From Xylaria sp. FL1777 (lineage: Eukaryota; Ascomycota; Sordariomycetes; Xylariales; Xylariaceae): 64,000 bases of DNA. The stretch is taken from contig MU400521.1 in NCBI GenBank assembly GCA_022578965.1, positions 1 through 64,000 of the forward strand, given 5' to 3'. This document shows, in pieces, positions 13,791 through 27,235 of the stretch. A program made the position numbers and the translations under genes. Position 1 is the first letter of the stretch. Each line of letters opens with the position of its first letter. The notes under the pieces were generated by a model. That model worked only from the letters and a program-made list of their open reading frames with translations. It was not told the origin of the DNA and did no database searches.

Positions 13791-15990
13791 AGAAAAAGCA
13801 CTTGTAGCACACTAAAAAAGCAAATAAACTTTCAATTAGGCTACTAGTTATTGTGCAACTTAAAAAAAGCATATAAAATAACTAAATAGGTTTTAAATAC
13901 AAGGAAGCTTAGCTATTACAACATAGCTAAAGAACTAATTAAGTTATAAGCAGCTATAAAAACATAAAAATAAAAGCTTTTAAACATAGAGCAAAAACAG
14001 CTAAGCATTAATACTAGCTTTTCTTTAAGCTAAAAAAAGTTTACTATAACTACAAAGCAAAAGCTAAAGCAGCTATTATAAAGCTATTTACTATTTATAG
14101 TTTTAAAAAAGCTGCTTATTATAAGCTTACGTTTATAAACTTTAAAATAAAGCACAATATAATAAAGTATTAAAAACAGCAATACAAAATTATAAATATA
14201 GAACTATAAAAGTTAAAAAGCATACATTATAAAAAAGCAAAGCAATTAAGCAACTTTATTAAGCATTAAATACTAAAATTTTATTAAAACTTTTAGTTAC
14301 TGAATATATAACAATGCTAATTTTTAAAAGTTATATAAATATTTTTTAATTAGCTTATTTATGTAAAACTTTTGGCTTTTTTACTTACTGTAGCTTTTTT
14401 TGCTTTTTTAATTACAACTTAAAGTTATGTACTAGCTATAAGTATAGCTTAAATATTTTTATTAGTATAAAAATAGCGTATAGCTATGCAAGCTTTAATA
14501 AACAATCGAAGTTCTTTATTAATTTCTTTAAGCTAAAGAATTATTAGTAGCACTTAAAATTAAAAGAACTTTAACGGTTAAAATAAGCATAAAGTAAGGC
14601 CTAAAAACATATAAACATTAATACAGTTAAAAGTATTTATAAAACTACAACTGCTATTTTTAGTGCTTATTTTGCTTTTTTTATATTATAAGCATTTAGC
14701 AAACTTACTAGTAATATTGTAAGCACAAAAGTTATTAATGTTTTTATATAGTTAACATAAAAAAAACAGCAATAAGAAATGCATAATATATTACTGTAAT
14801 ATAAGCAATACAGTAGCAATATAGCTTAAGCATTTTAGCGTGCTTAATAAATATAAATTCTAAAGCTATTAGCAATACTTTAGCGCAAAGCATTAAAGCA
14901 TTTACTTTTATTTTAAGGATTAATATTATAACAAAAAAGCATAACAACAAACAGTTATAAAAGCTTAAACTATATAGTAGCAAGCTATTAGTTATTTTAT
15001 TTAGTACTATAAATTAAATAACTAGTAAAAACTGCAGCAAAATAACTTATAACTTTAAATATATAAGCTTAATACTAATTAATATATATACTTAAGCTAA
15101 ACTAGTTATAAATACGTACTACAAAAAACATAGTAGCTATAATAAAGTAGATTTTTATATAACTGTAACGTATTAGCAACTAATTATATTATAAACTAAA
15201 TATTTTAATATATTAAAGCAAGCATAAGCTAAGCATATAATAATAATAGTAATAAAAGTAATAAAATTAATAGTTAAAAAAAAAAAAAATTAGCATAAGT
15301 AGCTAAGTAAAATAACTTACTACTTATTGCTACTTTATACTATTTAATACATAAGCTATTTATAAGCTATGCTTATTTAATAAGCTTACTATAAAAAGCA
15401 TAAAAGCAGCTTAAAGAATAAATATACAAAAAGCAAACTAAAAAGTAATAAATAATTAACTTTGCTTATAACTTAGTTATAACTTAGTTATAAAAAAATT
15501 AGTGCAGCAAAAAGCTAGTAGTAATACTAAAGCAAGCAAACTATAATGCATTAATAATATAATAAAAAAAGGTTTAAAAAAAGACTAAAAAAAAAAAGCA
15601 GTATATTTAGCTAAATAAGTGCTAAAACTAAAAAAACTGCTGCAAATAGCACAAAGCAAGCAGCAATACTAAAGCAAGCAAACTATAAAGCAAAAAAAAT
15701 ACAGGAGAAAAAAAACTACGAAATAACTACATAAAAGTATATATACCTAGTTAACAGCATAATGCAAGTAAGCAAACAACTTAAAAGCAAAAAAGTAAAA
15801 AGCAAAGCATTTAATAAAATCATAGCAGAACTAATGCAACTTAAAAGTAAATATAAAATGTTTTTATTTAGCTACTAAAAAAAAAATAAGCTGCTTATAG
15901 CTTGCTTTTAACCTACAAGCACGGTTTTTACCTATATATATAAAAGATAAAAACTGGTATAGCTAATAGGCTGTTAGCCTAAGTAATACA
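13791..15990. other. A-rich block, older transposon remnant
   Basis: The plus strand is A-rich, with more GpC and CpA than neighbouring blocks. There are less-mutated stretches at 13,800-14,020 and 14,440-14,620. Its bias is opposite to both flanks, which suggests a separate insertion in one orientation. No frame is open long enough to identify a protein. A small hairpin lies at 15,968-15,980. Confidence 0.4.
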
Positions 15991-18900
15991 ATATATATAT
16001 AAAAAAAAAAAAATAAATAAAAGCAAAAACTTTTAAAAAACTTTAGTTTTTAGTGCTATTAGCTAAAATATTGCTTTATTAAAACAAAAACATACTATAT
16101 AGTTTAATATAAAAATGTTTATTTATATAATTATTTAAAAAAAAAAGCCTTTTTATTATAAAATATATATTATTTTTTTTTTATTAATAGTATTAAAAGC
16201 TTTTATAATATTTAGCTGCAGCAAAAATGTTATGCTTTTATTACTAATTGCTTTTTTTGCTATTTTTAATATTTATTTAATAGTTATATTTATTAATTTG
16301 TTTTATTTATTATTTATTTAGTTGTTTAATAAAAAACTTTTTTGCTTAGCTATTTTTGTTATATAGTAATATAGCTTTTTTTTTAGCATTTTTTTTATTG
16401 TATAAATAAATGCAATAAAATGCTACTTTTTAGCTGTTTTTTTAGTTTTTTTTAATTTTTTAAGTTTAAATATAATTATTATTTTTGCTTGCTTAAATTA
16501 CATTAAGTAATACTTTAATAAAAAGCTAACAATATATAATATTATTATTTTTTTTGCTAAAGCAAGTTTATAAGCTTTAAAAAAGCTATTAAATAACAAG
16601 TTATTTTTTAATACTTTTTATAGCGCTAACTTTTATATTAATAATATTATATTTTTTTTTTGTATTAATATTAATTATAAACTTTTAATAGTTATTATAA
16701 GTTAAGTTTTTTTTAAATATATTAAATAAGTTTGCTAATAATGCAAAAAAAAAGCGTTTTATTAATAAAGCTATTTTTTTTTTAAAAGTATTAATAAAAA
16801 ACAGCTTATTTTTTGTTTGTTTTAATAATAAAATTATAATAACTTTTAAAGCTAGCTTATAAGCAAACTTTGCTTATTTAGCTAAACTTTATAATAACTT
16901 AAAATTTTTAAATGCTTTTATAAGTGCTTATTTTTAGCTATGTTTTTATGCTTTTTTTATTTTACTGCTAAAAGCTTTTTTTTTTTTTTTAAAAGCTTAT
17001 TATGCTGCTTTAGTTTTTTTGCTTTAAAACTTATAGTATGCTTGTTTTGCTTTTTTTTTTGTTTTAACTACTTTTAAAAATTACTAAAGTAATGCTTAAT
17101 GTTCTTTTTTTATAGTTTTTTTAAGCGTTATTTTATTTGCTATTTTTATTAATTGCTAAATTAAAAAATTAAAAGCATTATTTAGCTTATTAAATATATA
17201 TAATATATATATTTTTATAATAATAGCTTTTGTTTTTATAGCTGTTTTATTTTTATTTAATTTAAGCTAGTTTTATTTTTTTGCTTTTTTTAAGTATTTT
17301 TGTAAAGCTGCTTTTAAATTAATTATAATTTTTAGTACTTTATAATTAAAACTTAACTACTTTAAGTTCTTTTAGTAAATAATAGCTAAATTATTAAACA
17401 TTTATACTAGATTTATTGTTAAGCTTTTTTATTTATGCTTTGTTTTAATTATTTTTTTTTAAAAAATAACTAGCATAAGATTTTATTATATAGTAAACTT
17501 AAATAGTTTATTTGCTTTTTAGCTTTTTTTGCTTTTTAAGTTTTATAATAAGTAGTAAAAATTAAAGTTGCTTATAAATATATAATGTTTTTTTAATTTG
17601 CTTGCTTTATATATTTTTTAAATTAAACTGCGCTAAATTGTTTTTTTTTAATTTAGCAAATATATTAACTATAAAAATATTATTAAGTTATTATTGCTTA
17701 TTATAACTTTTGCTTAATTTTTACTAGCGTTTTTTATTAGCGTTTTTATTGCAATTTTTTTGTTTATATATAATGCAGCTTTATTTTTTAATTAAATAAC
17801 TTAATAGCTATTATTACTAAAGCAATATATATTGTTATATTTGTTAATTATTAGCTTTTAAACCGCTATATAATTAAAGCTGTTATTTTATAGCATATAT
17901 ACTATATTACTTTTAAATTTTGCAATGTTTTAAAAAGTAATATTATATATTATTAAATTAATAAAAATAAGTTTTTGCTTGTATTACTAGTTTGCTATTT
18001 TTTTATTAGTAATTTTTTTTTATTTAGCTTTATAAATACTAATACTATTAGCATTTTTAAACTATTTTTATTTATTTTTTTGTTTATTATTACTGTTTTT
18101 TTAATACTTTAAAAACTTTTAAGTTATAATATATATGCTGCTTTTGCTTTGTTTTTTTGTTTAATTTTTTTTTAGCAAGCTTTATTTTATACTATATATG
18201 CTTTTTTATAGTTTATATATTTTTGCTTTGCTTTTTACGTTTTTATTAAGCAGCTTTTTTTACTTTTTTAATGGTTTAAAGCTAAACAATAGTTATACTT
18301 TAAGTTTTTATAGCAATGTTTAGTTATATAATTATATTTATAATAGTTAAAGTACTGCGTAATTTTAAGCTTTATAGCAAAAAGTTTGCAATTAAATAGT
18401 TAAGCTTTTTATAAAAAGCTATTTTTGCATATTATTTTAGCTGTTATAATACTGCTTATATATAATAATATTAATGCAAATTTAGCTTTTGCGTTTTTAT
18501 ACAGCATTTTTTTGCATTTTATAACTTTAAAATATTTATTATATAATAGCTATAATAAGTTTTTGTTTAAAGATATTGCTTTAATTTGTTTTGCTAAAAC
18601 ATTTTTTATTATTAGCGCTGCTTTTTTTTATTATACCTTTAATTTTTTTTTAAAAGCTTTTATAATTTATTTTTTTTTTTTAGCTTTTTAAAGTATTGCT
18701 TTTTTAAAAATAATTATTATATTTTTGCTATATAGCTTTTTAGCAGCAATTATATTGCTAGTTATAACTACTATATTTACTGCTTTAATAATATTAGCTA
18801 GTATTTTATTTTTAAAGTTATTAGCTTATTTTTTAACTTTAATTAGCATTTTTGTGTTTTGTTTAAATAGTATTGCTTTATTATTGCAAGCTAGCTATAA

Positions 18901-19352
18901 AACTACAACTTATGCTTAAAATTTCAGCATATTTATGTTTAATAAAATTTATTAAAAAAGCTTTTAAATAATATTTTTAATGCTTTTTTAGTTAGCTTTT
19001 ATAGTAGCATTTAAGTTATAGCAAGTTATAAATATATTAAAGTTATTTTTGTTGTTAAGCTTTATGTTTTGCTAGCTGTTTTAGGCTTTTTTTAATATGT
19101 GCGCTATTTGCGCTTTTTTTGCGTTTCTTTAAAAAGAGATTTTTTTTGCTATTTTTTTTTCTATTAGCAACTATAATACTAGTTTTATAATTTTATTAAC
19201 TATTTTTTATACATTAAGAAATTTATTAGTTTTGTGTTTTTTGTTAAAATGCTGCTATATTATAGTTATATTACTAATAAGTTTTAATAGCGCATAAATT
19301 GCATTTTTAATAAATAAGTTATTTAATACTATTTTTCTGTTTTTTGTTATAT
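15991..19352. other. T-rich block, no gene
   Basis: Long T runs and scattered GCTTTT motifs. ORFs at 18,425-18,691 and 18,725-18,919 are strings of F, I, L, Y and A. They resemble membrane proteins only because T-rich codons encode hydrophobic residues. Probably a transposon inserted in the opposite orientation to the preceding block. Confidence 0.5.
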
Positions 19353-19376
19353 TTGCACTTTGTAAATAAAGTGCAA
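19353..19376. repeat. Perfect 9-bp inverted repeat (hairpin)
   Basis: Arms ttgcacttt and aaagtgcaa are separated by 6 nt, at the end of a T-rich block and just before a change of strand composition near 19.4 kb. Could mark an element end or be chance. Confidence 0.4.
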
Positions 19377-22300
19377 CCTATTTAGTAAGTAAAAGTTACT
19401 ACGCTAATTTTAGCAATCTTAATTATTTAATAATTAAGCTTAAACTTACAAAGTTATAATTAAATATAAAAAGTTCAAAAAAGGTCTATAATAAAAGTTT
19501 ATATTTATATATAAACTATAAAGAATTTAATTAAGTTATATATAAAAATTAATATATTTTATTATTTATTTTAAAGCTATTTAATAAAATTTTAAAAATT
19601 AAAATCTTTAGTAAAATTAACTTTAAAAATGCTTATTATTATTTATATATTTAAAAAAAAAATAAATAAAAAACAGCGTTTTATATATATTATAATTACT
19701 ATAAATTTTTAGTTATATTTAAAAGTTTATTAAATATTTTTGTTACTTTTTAAAGTTATATATAAAAAGCACTTAATAATATAATAAATATATTTTATAT
19801 TATATATTTTAATAATATGCTTAGTTTTTTTTAAATAAAAATTTCTATATAAAATATGTTTAAAATATTATTAAAAAGCTATAAAAAGCAAAACTATATA
19901 TTAAGCTATTTAAGTACTAATTTTATTAAAAACAAATTAAATTATTAAATTATATTATTTTTAGCTAAAAAATTAAAATAAACTTTTTATATATAAATAT
20001 TATTTAATAATAACGTATATTAAATATTTATTAAGCATTATAACAATTTTTAAAGTTTTATAACTTTGATTGCTGTTTTATAAACAGGTATTTTTATATT
20101 GCTGCGCTTTTGTTTAAATATTTAAAAAAAAAATTAATAAAAACAAAAAAAAGTTAAATTTTTTTTAAATAGTTTTAAAAAAAAAGCTTTTAAAAACTTT
20201 TAAAATATATTTAAGCAAGCTATTTTTGTTATATATTTTAACTTTAAAAAACAAATATTACTAAAAACTAATTTTTTTAAAGTAGCTTTTGCAAAAAATT
20301 TATTTTAGCAAAATAATTAAAGCATTTTTAAACTAATTATATTTTATTTTTAAAAGCTATTTAAAAAAAAAATGTAATATAATATGCTTAACTAAAAAAT
20401 ACTTATAATAGTAAATTGCTTTAAGTATTAATAGCATTATTTATAAAAAAACAATTTATTAATTAAAATATTAATTAATTATATTAACTTTAAAGCATTT
20501 ATAAAAACGCTAAAGCTTAATAAAAAGTAAGCTTGTTAATATTTATTATTAGCTTTTTTTAACTTTATTATTAAATATTAAGCAAGCAAAAAAAACAAAG
20601 CTAATTTTTTTTTGCGCTATTTTACTTATATAGCTATTTTGTTTAATAATATTAACATTTTTTTAACGTTAAAAAAAAAATTGCAATAATATAACAAATT
20701 AAAGTTTTTAATTTATATTTTAATGCTTAAGTTAAAGTTTTATACTTTAAAGCTATATTTATTAAAAAAGCTTTTTTTATTTAAGCAGTTATACGTTTAT
20801 ATATATAAATCGTTATAAGCTTAAAAAAATTAAAAAATTTAAAAGCTTTAAAAAAGCTAAAAAACTTTATTTAAAAAGTTTAAAAAAAAAACCTTAAATA
20901 TTATATAATTATAAAGCAATTAAAAGCAAAAAAGCTTATAAATCTTTAATAATTAATAAAAAAATCTTTAGTTTGCTATAAAAACAAAATTTATATTTTT
21001 TTTAAAAAAGCTATATATTTTTAATTTATTAAGCTATATTATAATAATTTATTAGCTAAACATTTTAACTAAAGTTATACTTTAAAACTGCTATAATAAA
21101 AGTTTTATTAAAGCAATATAAAACTAAATATTAAAAAATATATATAAAGCTATATAATTTGCTTTAAAACTAAAGCAAAACATTATTAAAAATATAGCAA
21201 ACTTAATGCTTTATTAATACTTAGTAAATTTATGCAAAAGCTATTTATAAACTTTATTATAAGTTTATTAAAAACTTTTTATAAAAAAAAACTAATTAAT
21301 GCTATTTTTATTATTATAAATAGATTTATTAAGCTTATATATTTATTTTTAATTAATATTATTATAACTTTAAGTAAGCTAGCAGTTTTATTTTATTATA
21401 AAATTAAATGTATTTATAATAGCTTAAAAAGCATTATTTTTAATAAAAGCTTTATTTTTACTAGCTAATTTTAGTTTAATTTATATTATTATTTAAAAGT
21501 TAAACAAAACCTTTTAATAGTATTTTATTTTAAAACTAATAAATAAACAAAACAAATAAACTAAATAATTAAAAGCTATTTTAAGTGTTTTATAAATAGT
21601 AAACAAACTAATTAACTTTAATTTTTATTTTAAGCCTTTTTTGCTATAAATTTTACTATTAATTTTATAACTAAACAATTATTTTTTAAAGCTTTATATA
21701 GTTATATGCCAAAATTCCGTTTATTTATTAAAAATAACTTTACATTAAAAAGAATTTTAGTTCTATAAAAACGTTTTAATAAATTATAAACCATTAAAAA
21801 CAAAATAATAAAGCAATAATAAATTATAACTAATAAATATATAAAATATTATAATAATAAGCATAAACTTATAATTTTAAAACTAAAAACTTAATAGCAT
21901 TATTAATAAAAAATATTAAGTTTAAAAATAAAAAGTTAACGCTTAAGTTTATTAAACTTTTTTAAATTCTTTTTATAGTTAGTTTATAAATATATTATAT
22001 TAGTTTTTTAAAATAATATAGTTGCTTTTATTTTGTTTTTTTAATTTAGTTGTTTAAGCTTTAAAACGCTAAATATAAGTATAGTTTATTTATATTAAAC
22101 TTTAAAAATAAGTTAAAAAAATAAAAAATTAAAAATATAGTAAATAAAATAACTTATAATAAAAAAAAATATTATTTTATTAAATAAAAAAGCTAGCTAA
22201 TTAAATATAATTAATAAATACTTATTATTAATATTATAGCTTTTAAAGCAATTAAAAACTTTAAAAAACGCTTAAATTATAAAAAAAAAATAAAGCTGTT

Positions 22301-23975
22301 AAACAAATAAAATAGTACTAATTTATTATTAATTTAATTATAAACTAAAGCTTAAATATATTATATATTTTAACTAGTTATTTTTTTGTTTTTAATTACG
22401 TAATAAAAATTATATTTATTGCTTTAAGTTTTAAAATATTTGCGCTTTATTAATAAGCTATACGTAAAAATGCTACAAATAAATTATAATATTTTTACAA
22501 AAAAGCCTTAAAATACTAATTATTAAACTTTAAAACATCTTTATAATAAAAAAAGCTAATTAAATACTTTTGTTTATGTTTATTAATAATAGTTAATATA
22601 ACTTTATATATATCTTTTTTAAAAGAAATAAAAGTAGCTTTTTAAGCTATATATTTATAATTTATAACTTGCATTTTAAATATAATAAAATAAGCATATT
22701 ACTAGTATTAAAAATAGTTTTAATTTTGTTAGAAAACTTTATAAAATTAGTTTAAATAAAGCTACTTATAGCGTTTATATAAAAAAGCTTAATAGCTTAA
22801 CAAGCTAAAAATTTGCGTTTTGCTATTAAATGCTTATATTTAGCACAATATTTTTATATTACTAATTATTAGCTAAACTTTATATAAAATAAAAATAAAA
22901 CAACTTATTTTTATATTTTTAACTTTATTAATTAATTAAAACTAAGCTTTATAAGTTAATAAAAAACGCAAAATGCCTTTAAAAAACAAAACTATATAGT
23001 TATAAAATTAATATAATAATTGTTTAAAGTTTTTTAAATAATAGCGCAATTTTTATTTATAACAATTTTTTTATAGTTGTTTTTTTAAAAAACAAAAAAA
23101 TAAATAAACTAGTTTAGTAATTTTTAAATATATATTGCATTAAAATATAATATAATAAATAGCTAACTTATTAATAAAACTAATCTAAAATAAATATAAA
23201 TTAATTTATAAGTTTATATAAAATATAGCTATTTATATAGCTTATATAAGCTATTATTTTTAAATCTTTAAATTTGTAAACTATATTTAAAAGCAGGCTA
23301 TTTTTTAGCTAAAATGCTTTTTTAAAACGCTTAAAATAAAGCTAATATATTAATAAACTACTTAAAACTATTGCTTTTTTAATAGTTTTATATTTCTTGT
23401 TTTTAGCTTTAGTAGTTTATTTACAAAGTTTATAAATAAAAGTTATTATAAAAACTTTAATATTTATATTAAAATTAAACTTATTTTTTAAGTTATTTAT
23501 ATTAAAATTATGTAAGCTAGCATTAAAATTTTTATTAAAATTTATAAAATTAAAATTAAAATTATTTTTATTTTTATTTTTTTTTATAACTAATAAAAAG
23601 CTTAATAATATTTAAATCTTTATTAAAATTAAAGCTATTTAAAAAAAAAAACAAACAGCTAAAGTTTTTATTTTTATTATTAAAGTTATTAAACTTTTAG
23701 CAAAAAAGTTAGTTAAAGTTTTATTTTATAGTAAAATCGAATTTATTTCTAAATAAATTTAAGCATAAAGCAAATTATAATAACTTTCCGCGTTTACGTT
23801 TATAATTATAGCTTTAATTATAACTATATTTATATATACTACTTTTAATTACTATAAGTTTAAGTAGCATAATTATAATATAAATAATAATTAAAAAAAA
23901 AGCAGAAAAAATGTAAAATAAGTATAAGATTAGCAGTAGTAAAATAAATAGCTAAAACTAAATGTTTAGCAGTAG

Positions 23976-23977
<2 letters not shown>
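19377..23977. other. Gene-free RIP debris
   Basis: A/T-only, mixed strand bias. The ORF at 21,232-21,468 is a low-complexity I/L/K/F/N frame. No repeat period or terminus was recognised. Small less-mutated spots lie near 21,715 and 23,790. Confidence 0.55.

Positions 23978-24012
<35 letters not shown>
23978..24012 (+). repeat. 35-nt A homopolymer
   Basis: Uninterrupted A run. It is far longer than other A runs in the window, which seldom exceed 13. It could be the poly(A) tail of a LINE or other retroposon whose body lies to the left, or simple-sequence expansion. No target-site duplication was seen. Confidence 0.6.
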
Positions 24013-24014
<2 letters not shown>

Positions 24015-24553
24015 ATATATAGCAACAGAAATATAAACGTAAAACCTGCTATAAATATAGCACAAAACAAATATAACTTAACACGTAAACATAAGTATAA
24101 GTATATAAGTACTTTAACTATTATATTGCATAAACATTTTATTTAATATATTATATTTATGCTTAATTACTTTATATTACTTTATTTTACTACTTATACT
24201 TAAGATTAATTATTTTAATTAATTTTACTTGTATATAGGTTAAAAACAACCTAATTAAAAAAAAAGAAATAGTTGTTATAATTAAGCTACTTAAGTACTT
24301 TAGCACATGTTATAAGTTATATGTATATATAAGATATCCTTTTTATATTTATTTTATAGGAGTTTTCTCTCTTTTTTAAGCTTTAGTTTTGTTAAATACC
24401 TACTATAAAACTAAAGATATATTGATTATTATACTTAACCTTTAATGCTTTATACTTTCTATAACAGTTAAATAGTCCGTTTTTAGCATATAATAATTAT
24501 AAGATAATTATTGCTAAAAGTTTAAGTAAATGCTTATTATAAACCAATAATAA
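24013..24553. other. Moderately mutated spacer
   Basis: Residual TpC, CpC and GpG (for example 24,340-24,480) are more frequent than in the first 24 kb. A short hairpin lies at 24,238-24,253. No gene seen. Confidence 0.5.
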
Positions 24554-24733
24554 AAGCTAAAGTTAGCTAAAGAACATTTAATTCTTTGCTAATAATAAAA
24601 ACTAAAGCTAGCTAAAAAGCATTTAATTCTTTGCTAACAGTGGGAGTTAAGGCTAGTTAAAAAGCATTTAGTTTTTTATTAATAGTGGTAGCTAAAGCTA
24701 GCTAAAAAGCATTTAATTCTTTGCTAATAGTAG
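24554..24733 (-). repeat. 45-bp tandem array, four copies, decayed coding-like repeat
   Basis: Anchors at 24,575, 24,620, 24,665 and 24,710 are exactly 45 bp apart, with no indels. On the minus strand one frame reads four 15-residue units of the type ISKELNAF*LALTPT. The only stop is at the same position in every unit (TAG three times, TAA once). That is what C-to-T change of a Gln codon, or G-to-A change of a Trp codon, would give. This suggests, but does not prove, that the array was once coding. Confidence 0.75.
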
Positions 24734-25189
24734 CAGCATAACTTTAGCTGCTATTATAAAATGCTTTAATAGCAACAAGTTAAAACTATAACTTATTATT
24801 AGCCCGCACTAAAGAGCTAATTAATAAAAGTTAAATCTATGTTCTTAAATTAGGTATTCTTTTTACTTTAATAACAAACGTTAATGCTATTTTAGGTTTC
24901 TCCTATTAATGTTTTACTTGTATATATTATTTAAAGTTTTAAGCTTGCTTAAAAACTTAACTACATAATATACCATTAATTAATAAAGTACATTAGTAGC
25001 TTTAATTTTCTAGTATTAATTTTTAACTAGTTATAAACTAATTACCTTACTTATTTATAATAAAAGTTAAAAGTAAAAACTAATTGCAGTACTAAAAGTA
25101 ATCACAATAGTAAATAAGTTTAATAATACACTAAAGCTTTTTAGTTTAGTAAAACAATTATTAAGCAATTATTAAAGCATTTATTATTA
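24734..25189. other. Spacer between arrays
   Basis: AT-rich, moderately mutated. No gene or clear repeat seen. Confidence 0.4.
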
Positions 25190-25480
25190 AGCTATGCTAT
25201 TATTAAAACACACCGTTATTAAGGTATATTATTATTAAGCCACGCTATTATTAAAACACACCGTTATTAAAGTACACTATTATTAAAGGTGCTTTAATAA
25301 TAATGTACTTTAATAATAGTATGTTTTAATAATAAGTACTTTAATAATAAGTATTTTAATAATAAAGTGCTTATTAATTATTAAGGCACTTTATTATTAA
25401 AGCATGCTATTATTAAAGCACACCTTTATTAAGGCGCTCTATTATTAAAATACCTATTATTAAGGCATACTATTAAAAAA
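25190..25480. repeat. Degenerate TTATTAA-rich minisatellite, partly inverted
   Basis: Units of the form ctattattaaagcacac, roughly 20 bp with variable spacing. The orientation flips near 25,286-25,300, where copies read as the reverse complement (gtgctttaataata) and then flip back after about 25,375. The result is a set of potential stem-loops. Confidence 0.6.
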
Positions 25481-25770
25481 CGCTATTATTAGTAGCTAAA
25501 ACAGCATTTAAGTATAATGTTAGCTATATAACTACATATAAATATTATATATGTTATATAATATAAGCAACGCTTAAAACTAGACAATATATTATTATAT
25601 ATAATAAAATTAAACCTTATATAATAATATTTACTTTTTACACTTTTATAACCTTATAAAATCTCATTTTTAGGATTACTTTTACTATATAATACCTTAG
25701 TTTACGCATATGCAGCTTGATTAACTATTGCAATATACAAGCTAAAAGGTTAATAAACATTATATAACTA

Positions 25771-25987
25771 ACTAATTAGCTTGCTTTTTTAGCTAACTAA
25801 TTAGTTTACTTTTACACTTTTAATTAGCGTGCTTTTAACTAATTAGCTCGCTTTTTTAGTTAACTAATTAGCGCACTTTTAACTAATTAGCGTGCTTTTA
25901 ACTAATTAGCTTGCTTTTTAACTAATTAGCTCGATTTTAACTAATTAGCACGCTTTTAAACCATTAGCTCGTTTTTAACCCACTAGT
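25771..25987. repeat. 19-bp minisatellite (aactaattagc core)
   Basis: The core aactaattagc recurs at 25,862, 25,881, 25,900, 25,920 and 25,939, with spacings of 19-20 bp. More degenerate copies lie on both sides, about eleven in all. Unit variants differ mainly at C/T and G/A positions (gcgc, gtgc, ttgc, tcg). Confidence 0.7.
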
Positions 25988-27235
25988 TTACTAAATAAAT
26001 GTAGCGTTTTATTAAAATATACACGCAGTATGCTTTTTATAACTAGCAATAGCTATATTTTTAAACGTTCTTAAAAAAACACTCTATATTTACCTTACTA
26101 TATACTATAGTAAAACTAATTTATTCTTGTTTTAGCTAGTTTTTAACTAATTGTTTGTTTAATAAATAAATATTAAATACTAGTTTTGTTTATATTTTTA
26201 TATACTCTCTTTAACTATTATATATGCGTTTATAAAAAACAAGGTAAGCAACTAAAATAAAAGAAAAAACTAGAACAAAATAAGCAAAAAACAAAACTTA
26301 TTTAAATAGTTAAATATACTTCTTAAGTATTATAAAAAAGCTAAAAGGTTATTTAGCTTAGCTACTTAATATAACTTAAAAGCTTTTTTATAACACTAAG
26401 TAAGCATTTAGCTTAGCTTATTAAATGTTTTTATAATATAACATATATTATAATTTAATTTATAGCATATTTATATATACTATAAAATTTTTAGTATAAT
26501 AAAATTTTAAAACAACATATAGCAAATAAAACTATAAAGCTATAATTAAGCACTAAAAATAATATAACAGCATATTTATAAAAAAGCAAAGTATTTAAGT
26601 ATTTAATTTTGCTTTAATAAGTAAAAAAAGTGCTTAATTTAATTTTATAATTATATTGCAAATAACTTATTTACTTAAGTAGTATTTTAGCTCCTTTTTT
26701 AGCATTTATTCATTTAGCTTATTAATACGTTTATCTTTAATTATGCTATAAGATCTATTATATATATCTTAAACCCCTTTAATATATATATATATTAAAT
26801 AAACATGCTATTATTAATACTAATAGTTTATAAATGGTTTATAAAAGATCTTTTTCTTTAGTTTTTGCTAAAATTTAGTTTTACCTATAATATAAGCAGC
26901 TAAAATTAGCTTAGCTTACTAGTATAAAAACATAACTATAAACAATTAAAATATAACGCTTAAATAAATTGTTTATTACTATATATAAAACAAATTACAA
27001 CAAACAGTATTATTTTATTATATTTTTTAAAATTAAAAATAGCTTATACTTTAAGCTTAGCTAGCTTATAAAACAAAAAATCATTACTATAAAGCTTACC
27101 TAAAGCAAACATTAAGTTATATAGCTAAACTAAACTATTACTTAAACATAAAACAATTAAAACAGTAATAAAACAAAAGTAAACGCAGCAGCTATAATAT
27201 AAGCTAAAAGTATTTTTAAAGCACAGCTAAATAAC
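25988..27235. other. Gene-free spacer
   Basis: A/T-rich with islands of residual C. No open frame or tandem period seen. A simple TA stretch lies at about 26,780-26,795. Confidence 0.45.

Noticed and set aside
18425..18919. Two adjacent plus-strand ORFs resembling small membrane proteins
   Set aside because: Hydrophobicity follows from T-rich codons (F, L, I, Y). No G+C rise, no domain, and the block has the same composition outside the frames.
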